12,162 nt of DNA from Proteobacteria bacterium UBA6920 (GCA_002448875.1 DKAS01000171.1:1-12162); one strand, 5' to 3'. Shown: positions 1-8,140, numbered from the stretch's first letter. Notes: generated by a model from the sequence alone, not told the origin. Numbers and translations: made by a program.

Positions 1-583
1 GCGGGGTTCGCCCTGGGAACTCTACGGCCTGTTGCGGCAACTGGTGTCCGAGTTGGGGGCGCTGGCGGGCTTGCAGCCGACCGCCGATGACGAACCGGGA
101 AAATGGCGCGCCGATTACCGGCACGATGCTTTGAGCGAGTCTTTTCGCGGCATTCTTCAGCATCTGCAACGTTTACTGGGCAGGCTGGCGGCGCCGGCGC
201 AGCTCATTGTGGACTTGCCCTTCGATGGCACGTATTACAGTGCGCCGGTGGCGGCGGAAGCATTACGCACTGGGGGCAAAAAGTATCTGCGTGTTCACCT
301 GGCGGCGGAAGGAAGCAATCTCGTTGGCTTGCTGGCAAGCACGGCCAAGGTCGGTTCACGGGAATTCCTGCCTATGCTGATCGCCCGCTCGCTGCCCGGT
401 GTCGTCCTGCGCCAGGCGCCGGCGCCGTCTTTGCCGACTGTCTGGCGGGAAGGCCAGTGTTTTTTCAGTCTGGAGCCGGCGGGTGCCGCCTGGGACAGTA
501 TTCTGCGCGACGGTAACCTGGCTGTTTACAGCGAGCGCAGCGAGGATTATGCGGCGATGGATCTGCTGGTGATACCGGACTGA
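1..583 (+). CDS. tssK: Type VI secretion baseplate subunit TssK, C-terminal part (5' end outside window)
   Basis: TssK links the T6SS baseplate wedge (TssEFG) to the inner-membrane complex (TssJLM) on the cytoplasmic side. The reading frame is open from base 2 to the TGA at 581-583, giving about 193 residues, so the true start lies upstream; the family is usually about 440-450 residues. Family features visible are the block WELYGLLRQLVSELG near the left edge, which fits the conserved 'hP..lY..L..l.GeL' region, then 'YRHDALSESFRGILQHLQRLL', then a compact C-terminal domain ending in LLVIPD. The C-terminal domain of TssK is the part known to contact the membrane complex. An internal TTG at 32 is not the start, because the frame and the similarity run upstream of it. 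The next gene, tssL, follows after 96 nt. The family call rests on motif memory plus context; the neighbouring tssL and tssM make it strong. Confidence 0.9.
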   Translation, partial: RGSPWELYGLLRQLVSELGALAGLQPTADDEPGKWRADYRHDALSESFRGILQHLQRLLGRLAAPAQLIVDLPFDGTYYSAPVAAEALRTGGKKYLRVHLAAEGSNLVGLLASTAKVGSREFLPMLIARSLPGVVLRQAPAPSLPTVWREGQCFFSLEPAGAAWDSILRDGNLAVYSERSEDYAAMDLLVIPD

Positions 584-679
584 ACTCGGCACCGGCGCAG
601 CATCGGGTCCGCGGGAGGTGCCGGCACTGCCGGCGACGACTGGCCGCGGTGGAAACGGATGAACACGAGGATCGCAGCC
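584..679 (+). other. Intergenic gap tssK-tssL, no clear promoter or terminator
   Basis: These 96 nt are GC-rich. They contain a perfect 10-bp palindrome (GTGCCGGCAC, 618-627) overlapping an inverted repeat GCCGGCA-C-TGCCGGC (620-634). No T-run follows it, so it does not look like an intrinsic terminator, and no convincing -35/-10 or -24/-12 pair is visible. The most likely reading is an intra-operonic spacer carrying the tssL ribosome binding site at its 3' end. Confidence 0.4.
667..670 (+). promoter_or_regulatory. Ribosome binding site that favours the tssL start at 680
   Basis: A GAGG core lies 9 nt upstream of the ATG at 680. The in-frame ATG at 659 has only a weak GGA at 651-653 in front of it, 5 nt away. 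This favours 680 as the tssL start, which removes seven residues (MNTRIAA) from the longest frame. Confidence 0.5.
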
Positions 680-1372
680 ATGGACAAGGCCTACGCGCAG
701 GATACGCTGTTGCAGTGTTTTGCCGATCTGTTGCAGTTTGCCCTGCTTGCCCAGCACCAGCCGCAAGCGCTGGCAGGTGATGCAAACAGTGTGCGCCATG
801 CGCTCGACCGCCTGCTGACGCTTAGTTTGGAAACGGCCTGTCACTTCCACAAGGATATGCGCGACTACGACCAGGCGCGTTTCGCCATCTGTGCCTGGCT
901 GGACGAATTGCTGATGGCTGCCGCCTGGACGGGACGGGGCAGTTGGCGCCAGTATCTGTTACAGAATCAGCTTTACCACACCACCAATGCCGGCGTGGAA
1001 TTTTTCGCCCGTCTGGCAATCCTGCCTACGGCTGCGGTCGAGGTGCGCGAAGTGTTTTATGTCTGCCTGGCCATGGGTTATACCGGCCGCTACAACCGAC
1101 CGGGTGACGAGACGCCATTGCGGCAGTTGCGGCAGCAGCAATTCGTTTTGCTTAGTGAAGCCGTCGGTGGTCGTGTTGCCGATTTTTCCCGGAGTGCGTG
1201 CGGAGTCGTTGGCGCGCCTTGTTTGCAGCGACCAGCCAGCCGGCCCGGTTGGCGCCGGGCGGCCTACTGGTTTATGCCTCCGCTGCTGCTGGCCTGCGCC
1301 TGCCTGGCATACGTTTTTCTACTGGCTCCACCGCTGTCGGAAGTCGCCAGTCAGGGTGTGGCTTTGCCATGA
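680..1372 (+). CDS. tssL: Type VI secretion inner-membrane protein TssL (DotU/IcmH family), short form
   Basis: TssL is a tail-anchored inner-membrane protein with a cytoplasmic hook domain. With TssM and the lipoprotein TssJ it forms the membrane complex that docks the baseplate. The product is 230 residues from ATG 680 (an alternative in-frame ATG lies at 659). Residues 1-185 carry DotU-type features: an N-terminal helix 'LLQCFADLLQFALLA', then 'ARFAICAWLDELLMAAAW' and 'YVCLAMGYTGRYN', matching the family's 'aryalcA.lDE.ll...W' and 'y.cL.lGf.GrYr'. One hydrophobic helix lies at about residues 196-217 (FMPPLLLACACLAYVFLLA), followed by only about 13 residues, so there is no OmpA-like peptidoglycan-binding extension. 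The stop overlaps the tssM start as ATGA, implying translational coupling. Family assignment is firm; only the start is uncertain. Confidence 0.93.
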   Translation: MDKAYAQDTLLQCFADLLQFALLAQHQPQALAGDANSVRHALDRLLTLSLETACHFHKDMRDYDQARFAICAWLDELLMAAAWTGRGSWRQYLLQNQLYHTTNAGVEFFARLAILPTAAVEVREVFYVCLAMGYTGRYNRPGDETPLRQLRQQQFVLLSEAVGGRVADFSRSACGVVGAPCLQRPASRPGWRRAAYWFMPPLLLACACLAYVFLLAPPLSEVASQGVALP

Positions 1373-4300
1373 ACCATTGGTTGACACTGCTGCGGCTGAG
1401 CTGGCGTTGTCACTGGCAGGCGCGTCGCCTGCGCGGTCACTTGCGGCAGGCGGGCTGGCGCTCCACCGCCGCCAGGGGCACGGTATTACTGGCGGCCGAT
1501 AGCTGCGTTGCATCCTTGTTTCCCGGCGCGCACCGCGTGGGGAGTGCAGGAAAAATTGATGGCGAAGAGTCGGTGTATCGAATGTGGCGCGCCGATCAGC
1601 TGCTTATTGTGCATCTCGACGCCGAGCCGGTGGCGATGCCGGCAGTGGCAGCGCAAGCGGTCCGCCGGGTGATGTTACGAGCTCTGCGCCGCCAGGGCCT
1701 GGAGCTGGTGTTGCGCCACCTGGTGGTGGCGGATCTTCCGGCAGCGGGGGAGGCGGCGCCTGCGCTGCTAACCAGGCGCGCCGCTGTGTGGCGCGATTGC
1801 TGGCAAGCCATGCTTGACGCCGGTGAGCGGGTGCCGCAGGTGATCCTGGTCGCGGGACCGGCGCCGATCCTGCCGGTTGCCGGCGGATCGCTCAGCGACG
1901 GAACCGTGGAAAACCGCGTTTCCCGGCTGCTGCCGGCGCGCGAAGCCGCGGCAATCGATGAAATCCGGCAGCGCCTGCGCTGGTTGAGCCTGCACGCGTT
2001 GCAACAGACGGAGTCAGCCACGGCAAAACAGCAGATTGTGCAGCGCTGGCGCCAGGCCTGGCAGACTCTGGCTGGTCTTGCCACGCACCTGCAAGCGCTG
2101 CCGCCAGCGCCGGGTGCGGAGCGACCGCGTATTTCCCTGGGCGTGGTGCTGGCGGCTGCGCCGGCCGTGGATGAGCAGACACCGTTGCTTACCCGGCTGG
2201 GTGTGGGCAGCGGACTGTCAGGCTTGCTGACTTCACTGACCGTCGAGCCGGCGGACTGGTCACGGCGTTACTGGCAGCGTTACCGGCGCCGGCGCGATGT
2301 GCTTGCTGCCGCCTGGGGTGGCTTGTGTATCCTGGTCGCCGCCGCCTGGTCCTATGATGCCCTGTCCATGCAGGAACAAATGCAGGCGCTGCAACGCACT
2401 ATGCTGCCGACGGAGCCGGCGCCCGCCGAATCCCGCCTGCAGGTGATGGCGCAACGTGTCGCTATTCTCGACGCGCAGAATTTACCGCAGGCGGTGCCGG
2501 GACCGGTGGCGGCACTGCGCCGCAAGACTTTGCGCGATTTACGGGCGGGGTATGTCAGCGACTATGCGCGATCCGTCGCGAATCCCCTGGACGGCAGTCT
2601 GGATCGCTCGCTGATGCTGCTGGCGGACGTGGCGGCTCCGCGATTGCGCATGGCCTATGTGCAGTGGTTGTTGTGGCGCATCTCGGTATGGCAGGCGGCC
2701 GGGGCAGCGCAGGCAGATGCGCGCCAATTGCGTGCCACCGCGCCCGGCCAGGTGCTGGCGGCCATCGATCCCGACCGGTCTGCGGATAACTCCGACCAGT
2801 GGGTACAGGGATTTGTCGACTACGCGTTCTGGGTGCAGCAGCCGCAGTTGATTCGATCGGCCCTGGAGCAGGATCGGCAGCGCCTGAACTACGCTTTATT
2901 GTTCACGAATCACGGACTGAACTGGCTGCGCGACTGGCTGCTGCTGGATCCAAAGGATGCTGCGTCCGCCACGGCACTACCGGCGGGCGCTGCAGGCGGC
3001 GAAGCGGAGGCGGCGGTTGATCCCTTGTTCACCCTGACGGCATGGGAGCGGTTGCAACGTTTGCTGCAATCATTCGACGGGGTACTGGCGGATGACGCCG
3101 ACTATCAGGCGGCGCGCGATGCATTCACGCAAAACTACCGGCGCGACTATGTCGATGCCTGGGCACACTATCTTGCCGGTGTCGCCAACGCACCGCTGCC
3201 CAAGGCGCCGACCGCGCCGGAGGCCGCCGCCACTCTGGCTGCCGCCAATTCCCCCTACTTGCGCGCGCTGCACCGCGCCGCCTTGCAATTGACCTTACCC
3301 GACGCGCTGGCGCAGGCGGGGGAGCTGCCGGTCTGGGTGCGGGAAGTGCGTCAATATGACTGTATTCTGACCGATTTTCGGGTGCTGGATCTGGCGTCGG
3401 AAACTGCCCCGTCGCCCGCGGCCGCGCAACCCCGCTGGCAGCAATGGCTGGCGCAGTGGCTGCCCTGGGGCAAGAGTGCCGCCGCCGGCGTGCGTTGCGA
3501 CGGCGCCGCCGATCTCCATACCACACTGGCCGACTACCGAGGTACGCTGCGCCGTCTGGCAACCCGGGCGGCCAGCGACGACCAAGCGTATGCTGTCGTG
3601 GTCGCCGCCTATCAGGCGGCGGCTGCCGGAACCCAGGGGGAAAATGCCGCGGCTGAACATTTCTCCGTCGTGGCTCGCCTGGGCTGCACATCACCGGACA
3701 GCGATCGACTGGCCTGCCGGCTGCTGACCCGCCAGTCCAGGCAGGTGTGGCGCTTGCTGCTGGCGCAGGCTGCAGGCGAGTTGCAGCGGCAATGGCGCCA
3801 GGAAGTGACCGGTGCCGTGCAAACTATGGATGAGGTGACGAAAACCCGCGCACTGTTTGGCGCCGCGGGCAAGTTGCGTCAGTTTCGCCAGCAGCGCCTG
3901 ACGCCGTTCCTGGCCGTTGACCACGACGGCGCGCCGCGTCTCAGGTCGCTGTGGGAGCAGTCCCTGCCGCTGCAGCCGGCGTTTTTGCGGCTGCTGGCGG
4001 ATGTCGCCATCGATGCGGTTGCCACCGCCGGGGATCTTGTGGTGGAAGTGGCCGCGCTGCCCACCGACAGCAATGCCGAAGCCAGGATCAAACCCGCTGA
4101 AACCCGCTTGCTCGTGCGTTGCCGTGGCGAGTATCAGCAACTGGTCAACCGCAACTATCCGGTGACGCGCAGCGTCAACTGGACGCCCGGCGAGTGCGAT
4201 GAAGTGCGGGTGCAGGTGGGTATAAACGGCAGGTTCGTCGAAAAACGCTATGCCGGCAGCGGCGCCTTTCCCGCCTTCGTCGAGGATTTTGCCGGCGGCA

Positions 4301-4476
4301 AGCGTGATTTTCACCCGGGAGATTTTCCCGCGGACTCGGCCTGGTTGCAGGCCGGCGGCGTAACCCGTATCGGGGTGCATTTTCGCTTGCACGGCCAGGA
4401 AGCGGTGACGCGCTTGACCCGCAACAGCCGGCTGCCGGTGCCGGAAATCATTATCGATGATCAGGAGCATGGCTGA
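1369..4476 (+). CDS. tssM: Type VI secretion trans-envelope protein TssM (IcmF family), lacking the N-terminal TM hairpin and P-loop
   Basis: TssM spans the inner membrane and periplasm and forms the channel scaffold with TssL and TssJ. I chose ATG 1369 (1035 residues) because it forms an ATGA overlap with tssL; the open frame continues upstream to 1198 only as a shadow of tssL. Typical TssM starts with two transmembrane helices, then a roughly 300-residue NTPase-like domain, a third helix and a large periplasmic region. Here the first two helices are absent. Residues 1-305 are soluble; at the expected P-loop position the sequence reads LLAADSCVASLF (40-51, no GKT/S), and a Walker B-like strand QLLIVHLD follows (77-84). 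A single helix is predicted at about 311-328. The periplasmic part keeps IcmF-type features such as 'YRRDYVDAWAHYL' (590-602) and 'NSPYLRAL' (627-634), plus a beta-rich C-terminus. It has six cysteines (665, 710, 773, 783, 918, 943). Similarity to TssM is distant, but position between tssL and tssA supports it well. Confidence 0.88.
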   Translation: MNHWLTLLRLSWRCHWQARRLRGHLRQAGWRSTAARGTVLLAADSCVASLFPGAHRVGSAGKIDGEESVYRMWRADQLLIVHLDAEPVAMPAVAAQAVRRVMLRALRRQGLELVLRHLVVADLPAAGEAAPALLTRRAAVWRDCWQAMLDAGERVPQVILVAGPAPILPVAGGSLSDGTVENRVSRLLPAREAAAIDEIRQRLRWLSLHALQQTESATAKQQIVQRWRQAWQTLAGLATHLQALPPAPGAERPRISLGVVLAAAPAVDEQTPLLTRLGVGSGLSGLLTSLTVEPADWSRRYWQRYRRRRDVLAAAWGGLCILVAAAWSYDALSMQEQMQALQRTMLPTEPAPAESRLQVMAQRVAILDAQNLPQAVPGPVAALRRKTLRDLRAGYVSDYARSVANPLDGSLDRSLMLLADVAAPRLRMAYVQWLLWRISVWQAAGAAQADARQLRATAPGQVLAAIDPDRSADNSDQWVQGFVDYAFWVQQPQLIRSALEQDRQRLNYALLFTNHGLNWLRDWLLLDPKDAASATALPAGAAGGEAEAAVDPLFTLTAWERLQRLLQSFDGVLADDADYQAARDAFTQNYRRDYVDAWAHYLAGVANAPLPKAPTAPEAAATLAAANSPYLRALHRAALQLTLPDALAQAGELPVWVREVRQYDCILTDFRVLDLASETAPSPAAAQPRWQQWLAQWLPWGKSAAAGVRCDGAADLHTTLADYRGTLRRLATRAASDDQAYAVVVAAYQAAAAGTQGENAAAEHFSVVARLGCTSPDSDRLACRLLTRQSRQVWRLLLAQAAGELQRQWRQEVTGAVQTMDEVTKTRALFGAAGKLRQFRQQRLTPFLAVDHDGAPRLRSLWEQSLPLQPAFLRLLADVAIDAVATAGDLVVEVAALPTDSNAEARIKPAETRLLVRCRGEYQQLVNRNYPVTRSVNWTPGECDEVRVQVGINGRFVEKRYAGSGAFPAFVEDFAGGKRDFHPGDFPADSAWLQAGGVTRIGVHFRLHGQEAVTRLTRNSRLPVPEIIIDDQEHG

Positions 4477-6084
4477 ATGCAAATAGATTCGCAGCTGCAG
4501 GAAATATCCCTGGCCCGGTACCGCGGTCTGCTGGCGGCGGCGCCGCCGGTGCCGGCGGAGGATCTGCATTCACTGGAAATTTACCATGACCTGCAGGATG
4601 AGCTGGCGAAAGACGGTGAAATGCAGGGCGCGGCGGTGAACTGGCCGCGGGTGCACGATCTGGCTCTGCGGGTGTTGACCGACCATGCCCGGGATCTGCT
4701 GGCGGCGGCAGCGCTGACTCTGGCGCTGGCGCATTTGCGCGGCGCGTCGGGCCTGGTCGAGGGGCTGGCTTTGCTCGCCGATCTGCTGCGGGAGCCGCCG
4801 CGGCAGCTGCCGCCGGTGGCAAAGCGCAGCGGCAACCGGCGCAAGATTCTCCTGTGGCTGGACCGGCGCATGGCCGCTGTGGTCGCCTCCGCCGCCACTG
4901 TTGATCACGACCGTACGGATTGGCACCGGGTGCTGGTGGAGTTGCGCGGCCTGGCCCAAATGGGCGATGACCCCGCGGTGATGGATCCGGTCCTCTTCAG
5001 CGCAACGCAGCAGGCCCTGGCCAATACGTCGACGGCCATGATTACCGCGGTGGCGGATACGCAGCAAACACCCGTGGCAGCGGCGGAGGCGGTGGCGGAA
5101 ACCGCCGTGATACCCGCGGAAAACCAAAGATTGGACCCCGGGGAATCGACGGGCGGGGATGGCCCGGAGGAACGGGCAGGCGCGGTGCGCCGCCTGCAGC
5201 AGGCGTTGCGCCACCTGGCGGAAGACTGTTTGCGCGATGGCCTGCAGCAGCCGCGTTACTACTACCTCAACCGGCAGGCCTTGTGGCTGGGGGTGGAGGC
5301 CTTGCCGCAACAGAGCAACGGTGTCTGTGTGCTGCAGCCGTTTGCGGCCAGCAGCCTGCAGCTGCCGGTCGCCGATGACGACGCCGGCCGGCGCGGCATC
5401 GTCACCGAATACGAACAGGCCTTTACTTACCATCCCTTCTGGTTCGCCGGCCAGTATCAGCTGGCGCAGACCCTGCGGCGCTGGGGCGTGGAGTACCAGG
5501 AAGCCTGCGCAGTGATCGCCGCCGAGGTGCGCGCCTTGCTGGCGCGGCTGCCCGGCCTGGCCACGCTGCGCTTCAGCGACGGCAGTCCGCTGTTTGACAG
5601 CGTCACGCTCGCCTGGCTGCAACCGGCACCGGCGGCAAACGCCCCGCTGCCGGCAACCGTGGCGGCGGCGCCGGTCCTGCCGCCGGCACGCCTGGATGCC
5701 ATCGTCAGCGGATCGTTGCAGGCCATAGAACAGGCGTTGCAATCCGCCGCCGACGGTCGCAGTCGTTATTTCTGGACCTTGCAACTGGCTCGCCACTGCG
5801 CCGGCCATGGCCGGCGGGACGCAGCCGTCTGCCTGCTGGAGGCGCTGGAGGACCAGGGCAGGCAAATGGGCCTGGCGCAATGGGAACCGGAAATGTACCG
5901 CGAGTGCATAGAAATTCTACTGTCGACCTTGCAGACGCTGGCGCAGCAGGAGACCGGGGATCAAGGCTACTACCGGCGGCGAGCCGCCGCGCTGTACCAG
6001 CGCTTATGCCTGATGCTGCCCTGGTCGCTGCTCCAGCGCTATCAGAGCTGCTGCACGCTGGCGATGGCAGATGGCGAACCATGA
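4477..6084 (+). CDS. tssA: Type VI secretion protein TssA, VasJ type (ImpA N-terminal domain)
   Basis: TssA proteins organise baseplate assembly and sheath/tube polymerisation in the cytoplasm. The product has 535 residues. Residues about 15-135 form the ImpA_N domain, with 'VPAEDLHSLEIYHDLQDEL', the conserved NW at 55-56 and 'DLLAAAALTLALAHLRGASGLVEGL'. An Ala/Thr/Pro-rich linker covers about 175-235. Residues about 237-382 match the VasJ-type middle region: 'YYYLNRQALWLGVEALP', 'FWFAGQYQLAQTLRRWG' and 'RLPGLATLRFSDGSPLFDSVTLAWLQ'. A second Ala/Pro linker (383-405) leads to a helical C-terminal domain. This architecture corresponds to the VasJ-like class, not the short dodecamer-forming class typified by EAEC TssA. 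The ATG directly follows the tssM stop codon, with AGGAG at 4463-4467 as ribosome binding site, so the two genes are tightly coupled. The class assignment is from motif pattern; oligomeric state cannot be read from sequence. Confidence 0.92.
   Translation: MQIDSQLQEISLARYRGLLAAAPPVPAEDLHSLEIYHDLQDELAKDGEMQGAAVNWPRVHDLALRVLTDHARDLLAAAALTLALAHLRGASGLVEGLALLADLLREPPRQLPPVAKRSGNRRKILLWLDRRMAAVVASAATVDHDRTDWHRVLVELRGLAQMGDDPAVMDPVLFSATQQALANTSTAMITAVADTQQTPVAAAEAVAETAVIPAENQRLDPGESTGGDGPEERAGAVRRLQQALRHLAEDCLRDGLQQPRYYYLNRQALWLGVEALPQQSNGVCVLQPFAASSLQLPVADDDAGRRGIVTEYEQAFTYHPFWFAGQYQLAQTLRRWGVEYQEACAVIAAEVRALLARLPGLATLRFSDGSPLFDSVTLAWLQPAPAANAPLPATVAAAPVLPPARLDAIVSGSLQAIEQALQSAADGRSRYFWTLQLARHCAGHGRRDAAVCLLEALEDQGRQMGLAQWEPEMYRECIEILLSTLQTLAQQETGDQGYYRRRAAALYQRLCLMLPWSLLQRYQSCCTLAMADGEP
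5799..5816. repeat. 18-bp perfect palindrome inside tssA
   Basis: CGCCGGCCATGGCCGGCG reads identically on both strands and lies within the tssA codons for CAGHGR. The arms GCCGGCC/GGCCGGC recur at 9685-9700 in tssF. GC-rich coding sequence makes such palindromes fairly likely by chance, so no function is assigned. Confidence 0.3.
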
Positions 6085-6149
6085 CTGACTGGCCGACGCC
6101 CGGCCCGTGACTGCGTAAACCAACACCGATGGTGATCAAGGAGGAAAAC
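6085..6149 (+). other. tssA-tssB spacer with a nine-codon open frame overlapping the tssA stop
   Basis: These 65 nt form one of the few real gaps in the cluster. An ATG at 6081 overlaps the tssA stop as ATGA and opens a nine-codon frame (MTDWPTPGP) ending at TGA 6108-6110. No intrinsic terminator and no recognisable promoter are visible. The 3' part carries the strong tssB ribosome binding site. The mini-frame may be chance or may only keep ribosomes on the mRNA; it is not claimed as a gene. Confidence 0.3.
6138..6144 (+). promoter_or_regulatory. Strong Shine-Dalgarno sequence of tssB (AAGGAGG)
   Basis: AAGGAGG sits 5 nt upstream of ATG 6150. It is the best ribosome binding site in the window and sets the tssB start at 6150 over the in-frame ATG at 6129, which lies upstream of it. 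A good second site (GGGAGGA, 6661-6667) precedes tssC. Strong initiation on the two sheath genes fits the high copy number of sheath subunits; that link is inference. Confidence 0.8.
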
Positions 6150-6677
6150 ATGGCACGTGATACAACGATTGCGCCCAGGGAAAGGATAAACATCGTTTAT
6201 AAGCCCGCCACCAGCGAAAGCAGCGAGCAGGTGGAGCTGCCGTTGAAGCTGCTGGTCATCGGCGACTTCGTCCAGCAAAGCGCGGCACCGCCGCTGGAAG
6301 AGCGCCGGGTCATTGGCATCAACAAGGTGAACTTCGATGATGTGATGGCGGGTATGGATAACAAGTTGGCCTTTGCCGTGCGCGATGTCCTGCGCGCGGG
6401 GACGGACGGCGATATTCCCATTCACCTGGGTATCGAAAGCATGCGCGATTTTTCCCCGCAACGGGTGGCGGAGCAGGTGCCTGAGCTGCGCCAGTTGCTG
6501 GAGCTGCGCATGGCCCTGACCGCGCTCAAGGGGCCGATGGGTAATGTGCCGGCGTTTCGCCGCATGCTGCAGGCCATCGTCGAAAATGAGACAAGCCGCA
6601 ACGCCGTCCTGCAGGAGTTGCAGGCCGGCGAGACGGCGATCACTCCGCAAACCGATGCCAGGGAGGAATCCGTATGA
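6150..6677 (+). CDS. tssB: Type VI secretion contractile sheath small subunit TssB (VipA)
   Basis: TssB pairs with TssC to build the cytoplasmic contractile sheath that drives the Hcp tube out of the cell. The product has 175 residues, the usual size. Family features are 'ERINIVYKPATSES' (11-24), the core strand 'ELPLKLLVIGDF' (29-40), 'GINKVNFDDVM' (56-66) and the helix 'ELRQLLELRMALTALKGPMGN', followed by the C-terminal helix region. The start at 6150 is chosen by the AAGGAGG site 5 nt upstream; the longer frame from 6129 would translate through the ribosome binding site. The stop overlaps the tssC start (ATGA), which fits balanced synthesis of the two sheath subunits. Residues resemble gammaproteobacterial VipA closely and no truncation is seen. 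Confidence 0.97.
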   Translation: MARDTTIAPRERINIVYKPATSESSEQVELPLKLLVIGDFVQQSAAPPLEERRVIGINKVNFDDVMAGMDNKLAFAVRDVLRAGTDGDIPIHLGIESMRDFSPQRVAEQVPELRQLLELRMALTALKGPMGNVPAFRRMLQAIVENETSRNAVLQELQAGETAITPQTDAREESV

Positions 6678-8140
6678 CTCAGAGCATACCGATCGAGGAT
6701 GCGGCGCCCACTGCGCCGTTACTGCGGCAAATAATGCAGGAAACGCGCATTTCACCGCTGGACGAAAGCTTCGGCCTGGCGCGCCGTGGCATGGAGGTGT
6801 TTCTGCGCGAAGTGATCACCGGTGGCCGCTACCAGCAACGGGTCGAAAAAGCCCTGGTCGACCAGATCATTGCCGAAATCGACGCCCGCATCAGCCGGCA
6901 GCTGGATGAAATTCTGCATCACCCGCAGTTTCAACGCATGGAATCCCTGTGGCGGGGGCTGCGCTTTCTAGTGGACAACACCGATTTCAACGAAAATATT
7001 GAAATCAGTCTGTTGAACGCCGGCAAGGAGGATCTGCGCGAGGATTTTATCGACAATCCCGACATTACGCTGTCGGGGTTGTACCGGCATGTATACAGCG
7101 CGGAGTTCGGTCAGTTCGGCGGCAAGCCGGTCGGGGCGCTGATCGTTGCCGCCGATTTCGGGCCTAGTCAGCAGGACCTCCGTCTGCTGAAGAATCTGGC
7201 GGCCATCGCCGCCATGGCCCATGCGCCACTGCTGGCGGCGGCGGCGCCGGAGTTTTTCGCGCTGCAGTCCTATGAGGAGCTGGCCGCCATCAAGGACATG
7301 AAATCGATTTTCGAAGGACCGAAACACGCCAAGTGGCAGGCTTTTCGCGAAACGGAAAACGCGCGCTATGTCGGCTTGACCCTGCCGCGCTTTTTACTGC
7401 GCGCGCCCTATGGCAGCGAGAATCCACTGCGTGGTTTTAACTACAGTGAAAGTACCGGCCACAACCATGAGCACTACCTGTGGGGTAATGGCGCGTTTGC
7501 CCTGGCCAGCCGGCTCAGTGACAGCTTCGCCCGTTACCGCTGGTGTCCCAATATCGTGGGTCCGCAACATGGTGGCGCGGTTCAGGATCTGCCGCTGCAT
7601 TATTATTCCGCCGCCGGCGAAACCCGGGTGATAACGCCCACCGAATCCCTGATTTCCGACCGGCGCGAGTTCGAACTGGCGGAGCAGGGCTTCATTCCCC
7701 TGACCATGCGCAAGAGCGGTGACGATGCCGTGTTTTTCTCTGCCAATTCGGTGCAGAAGTGCAAGATCTTCGCCGACAATGATCAGGGGCGGCAGGATGC
7801 CGCCAATTACAAGCTGGGAGCCCAGTTGCCCTACCTGTTCATCATTACCCGCCTGGCCCACTATATCAAGGTATTACAGCGGGAACAGATAGGCAGTTGG
7901 AAAAGCCGCGCGGATGTGCAGCGGGAGCTCAATGCTTGGTTGCGTCAGTACATTTCCGATCAGGAAAACCCGCCGGCGATGGTGCGCAGCCGGCGGCCGC
8001 TGCGTGCCGCCCACATCGAGGTCAGCGAGACTCCCGGTGAACCCGGGTGGTACAGCGTGCAACTCACGGTAGTGCCTCATTTCAAATACATGGGAGCCAA
8101 CTTTACCCTGTCGTTGAAGGGCAAGCTGGACAAAGCATGA
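6674..8140 (+). CDS. tssC: Type VI secretion contractile sheath large subunit TssC (VipB)
   Basis: TssC forms the bulk of the sheath with TssB, and in the contracted state the sheath is disassembled by ClpV. The product has 488 residues, the normal length. Hallmark regions are 'ESLWRGLRFLV' (90-100), 'GKPVGALIVAADFGPSQQDLRLL', 'FRETENARYVGLTLPRFLLRAPYG' (from 224), 'GNGAFALASRLSDSFARYRWCPNIVGPQ', 'NSVQKCKIF', and the C-terminal 'PGWYSVQLTVVPHFKYMGANFTLSL'. The start ATG lies in the tssB stop (ATGA) with a GGGAGGA site 6 nt upstream. The gene ends in another ATGA overlap with tssE, so there is no room for the hcp gene that often follows tssC. The sequence is highly conserved and intact. Confidence 0.98.
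   Translation: MTQSIPIEDAAPTAPLLRQIMQETRISPLDESFGLARRGMEVFLREVITGGRYQQRVEKALVDQIIAEIDARISRQLDEILHHPQFQRMESLWRGLRFLVDNTDFNENIEISLLNAGKEDLREDFIDNPDITLSGLYRHVYSAEFGQFGGKPVGALIVAADFGPSQQDLRLLKNLAAIAAMAHAPLLAAAAPEFFALQSYEELAAIKDMKSIFEGPKHAKWQAFRETENARYVGLTLPRFLLRAPYGSENPLRGFNYSESTGHNHEHYLWGNGAFALASRLSDSFARYRWCPNIVGPQHGGAVQDLPLHYYSAAGETRVITPTESLISDRREFELAEQGFIPLTMRKSGDDAVFFSANSVQKCKIFADNDQGRQDAANYKLGAQLPYLFIITRLAHYIKVLQREQIGSWKSRADVQRELNAWLRQYISDQENPPAMVRSRRPLRAAHIEVSETPGEPGWYSVQLTVVPHFKYMGANFTLSLKGKLDKA

Noticed and set aside
618..634. Possible terminator in the tssK-tssL gap
   Set aside because: The palindrome is GC-rich but is not followed by a T-run, and the overlapping arms leave almost no loop.
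1198..1368. Upstream extension of tssM to a GTG at 1198
   Set aside because: The extension lies entirely inside the tssL C-terminal coding region, has no TssM-like content, and ATG 1369 forms a clean ATGA junction.
4570..5880. Long minus-strand open frame (about 436 codons) opposite tssA, and similar ones at 3691-4569 and 356-850
   Set aside because: They lie opposite well-supported genes, encode low-complexity Arg/Gln/His-rich sequence with no recognisable domain, and are expected in GC-rich DNA where antisense frames lack stops.
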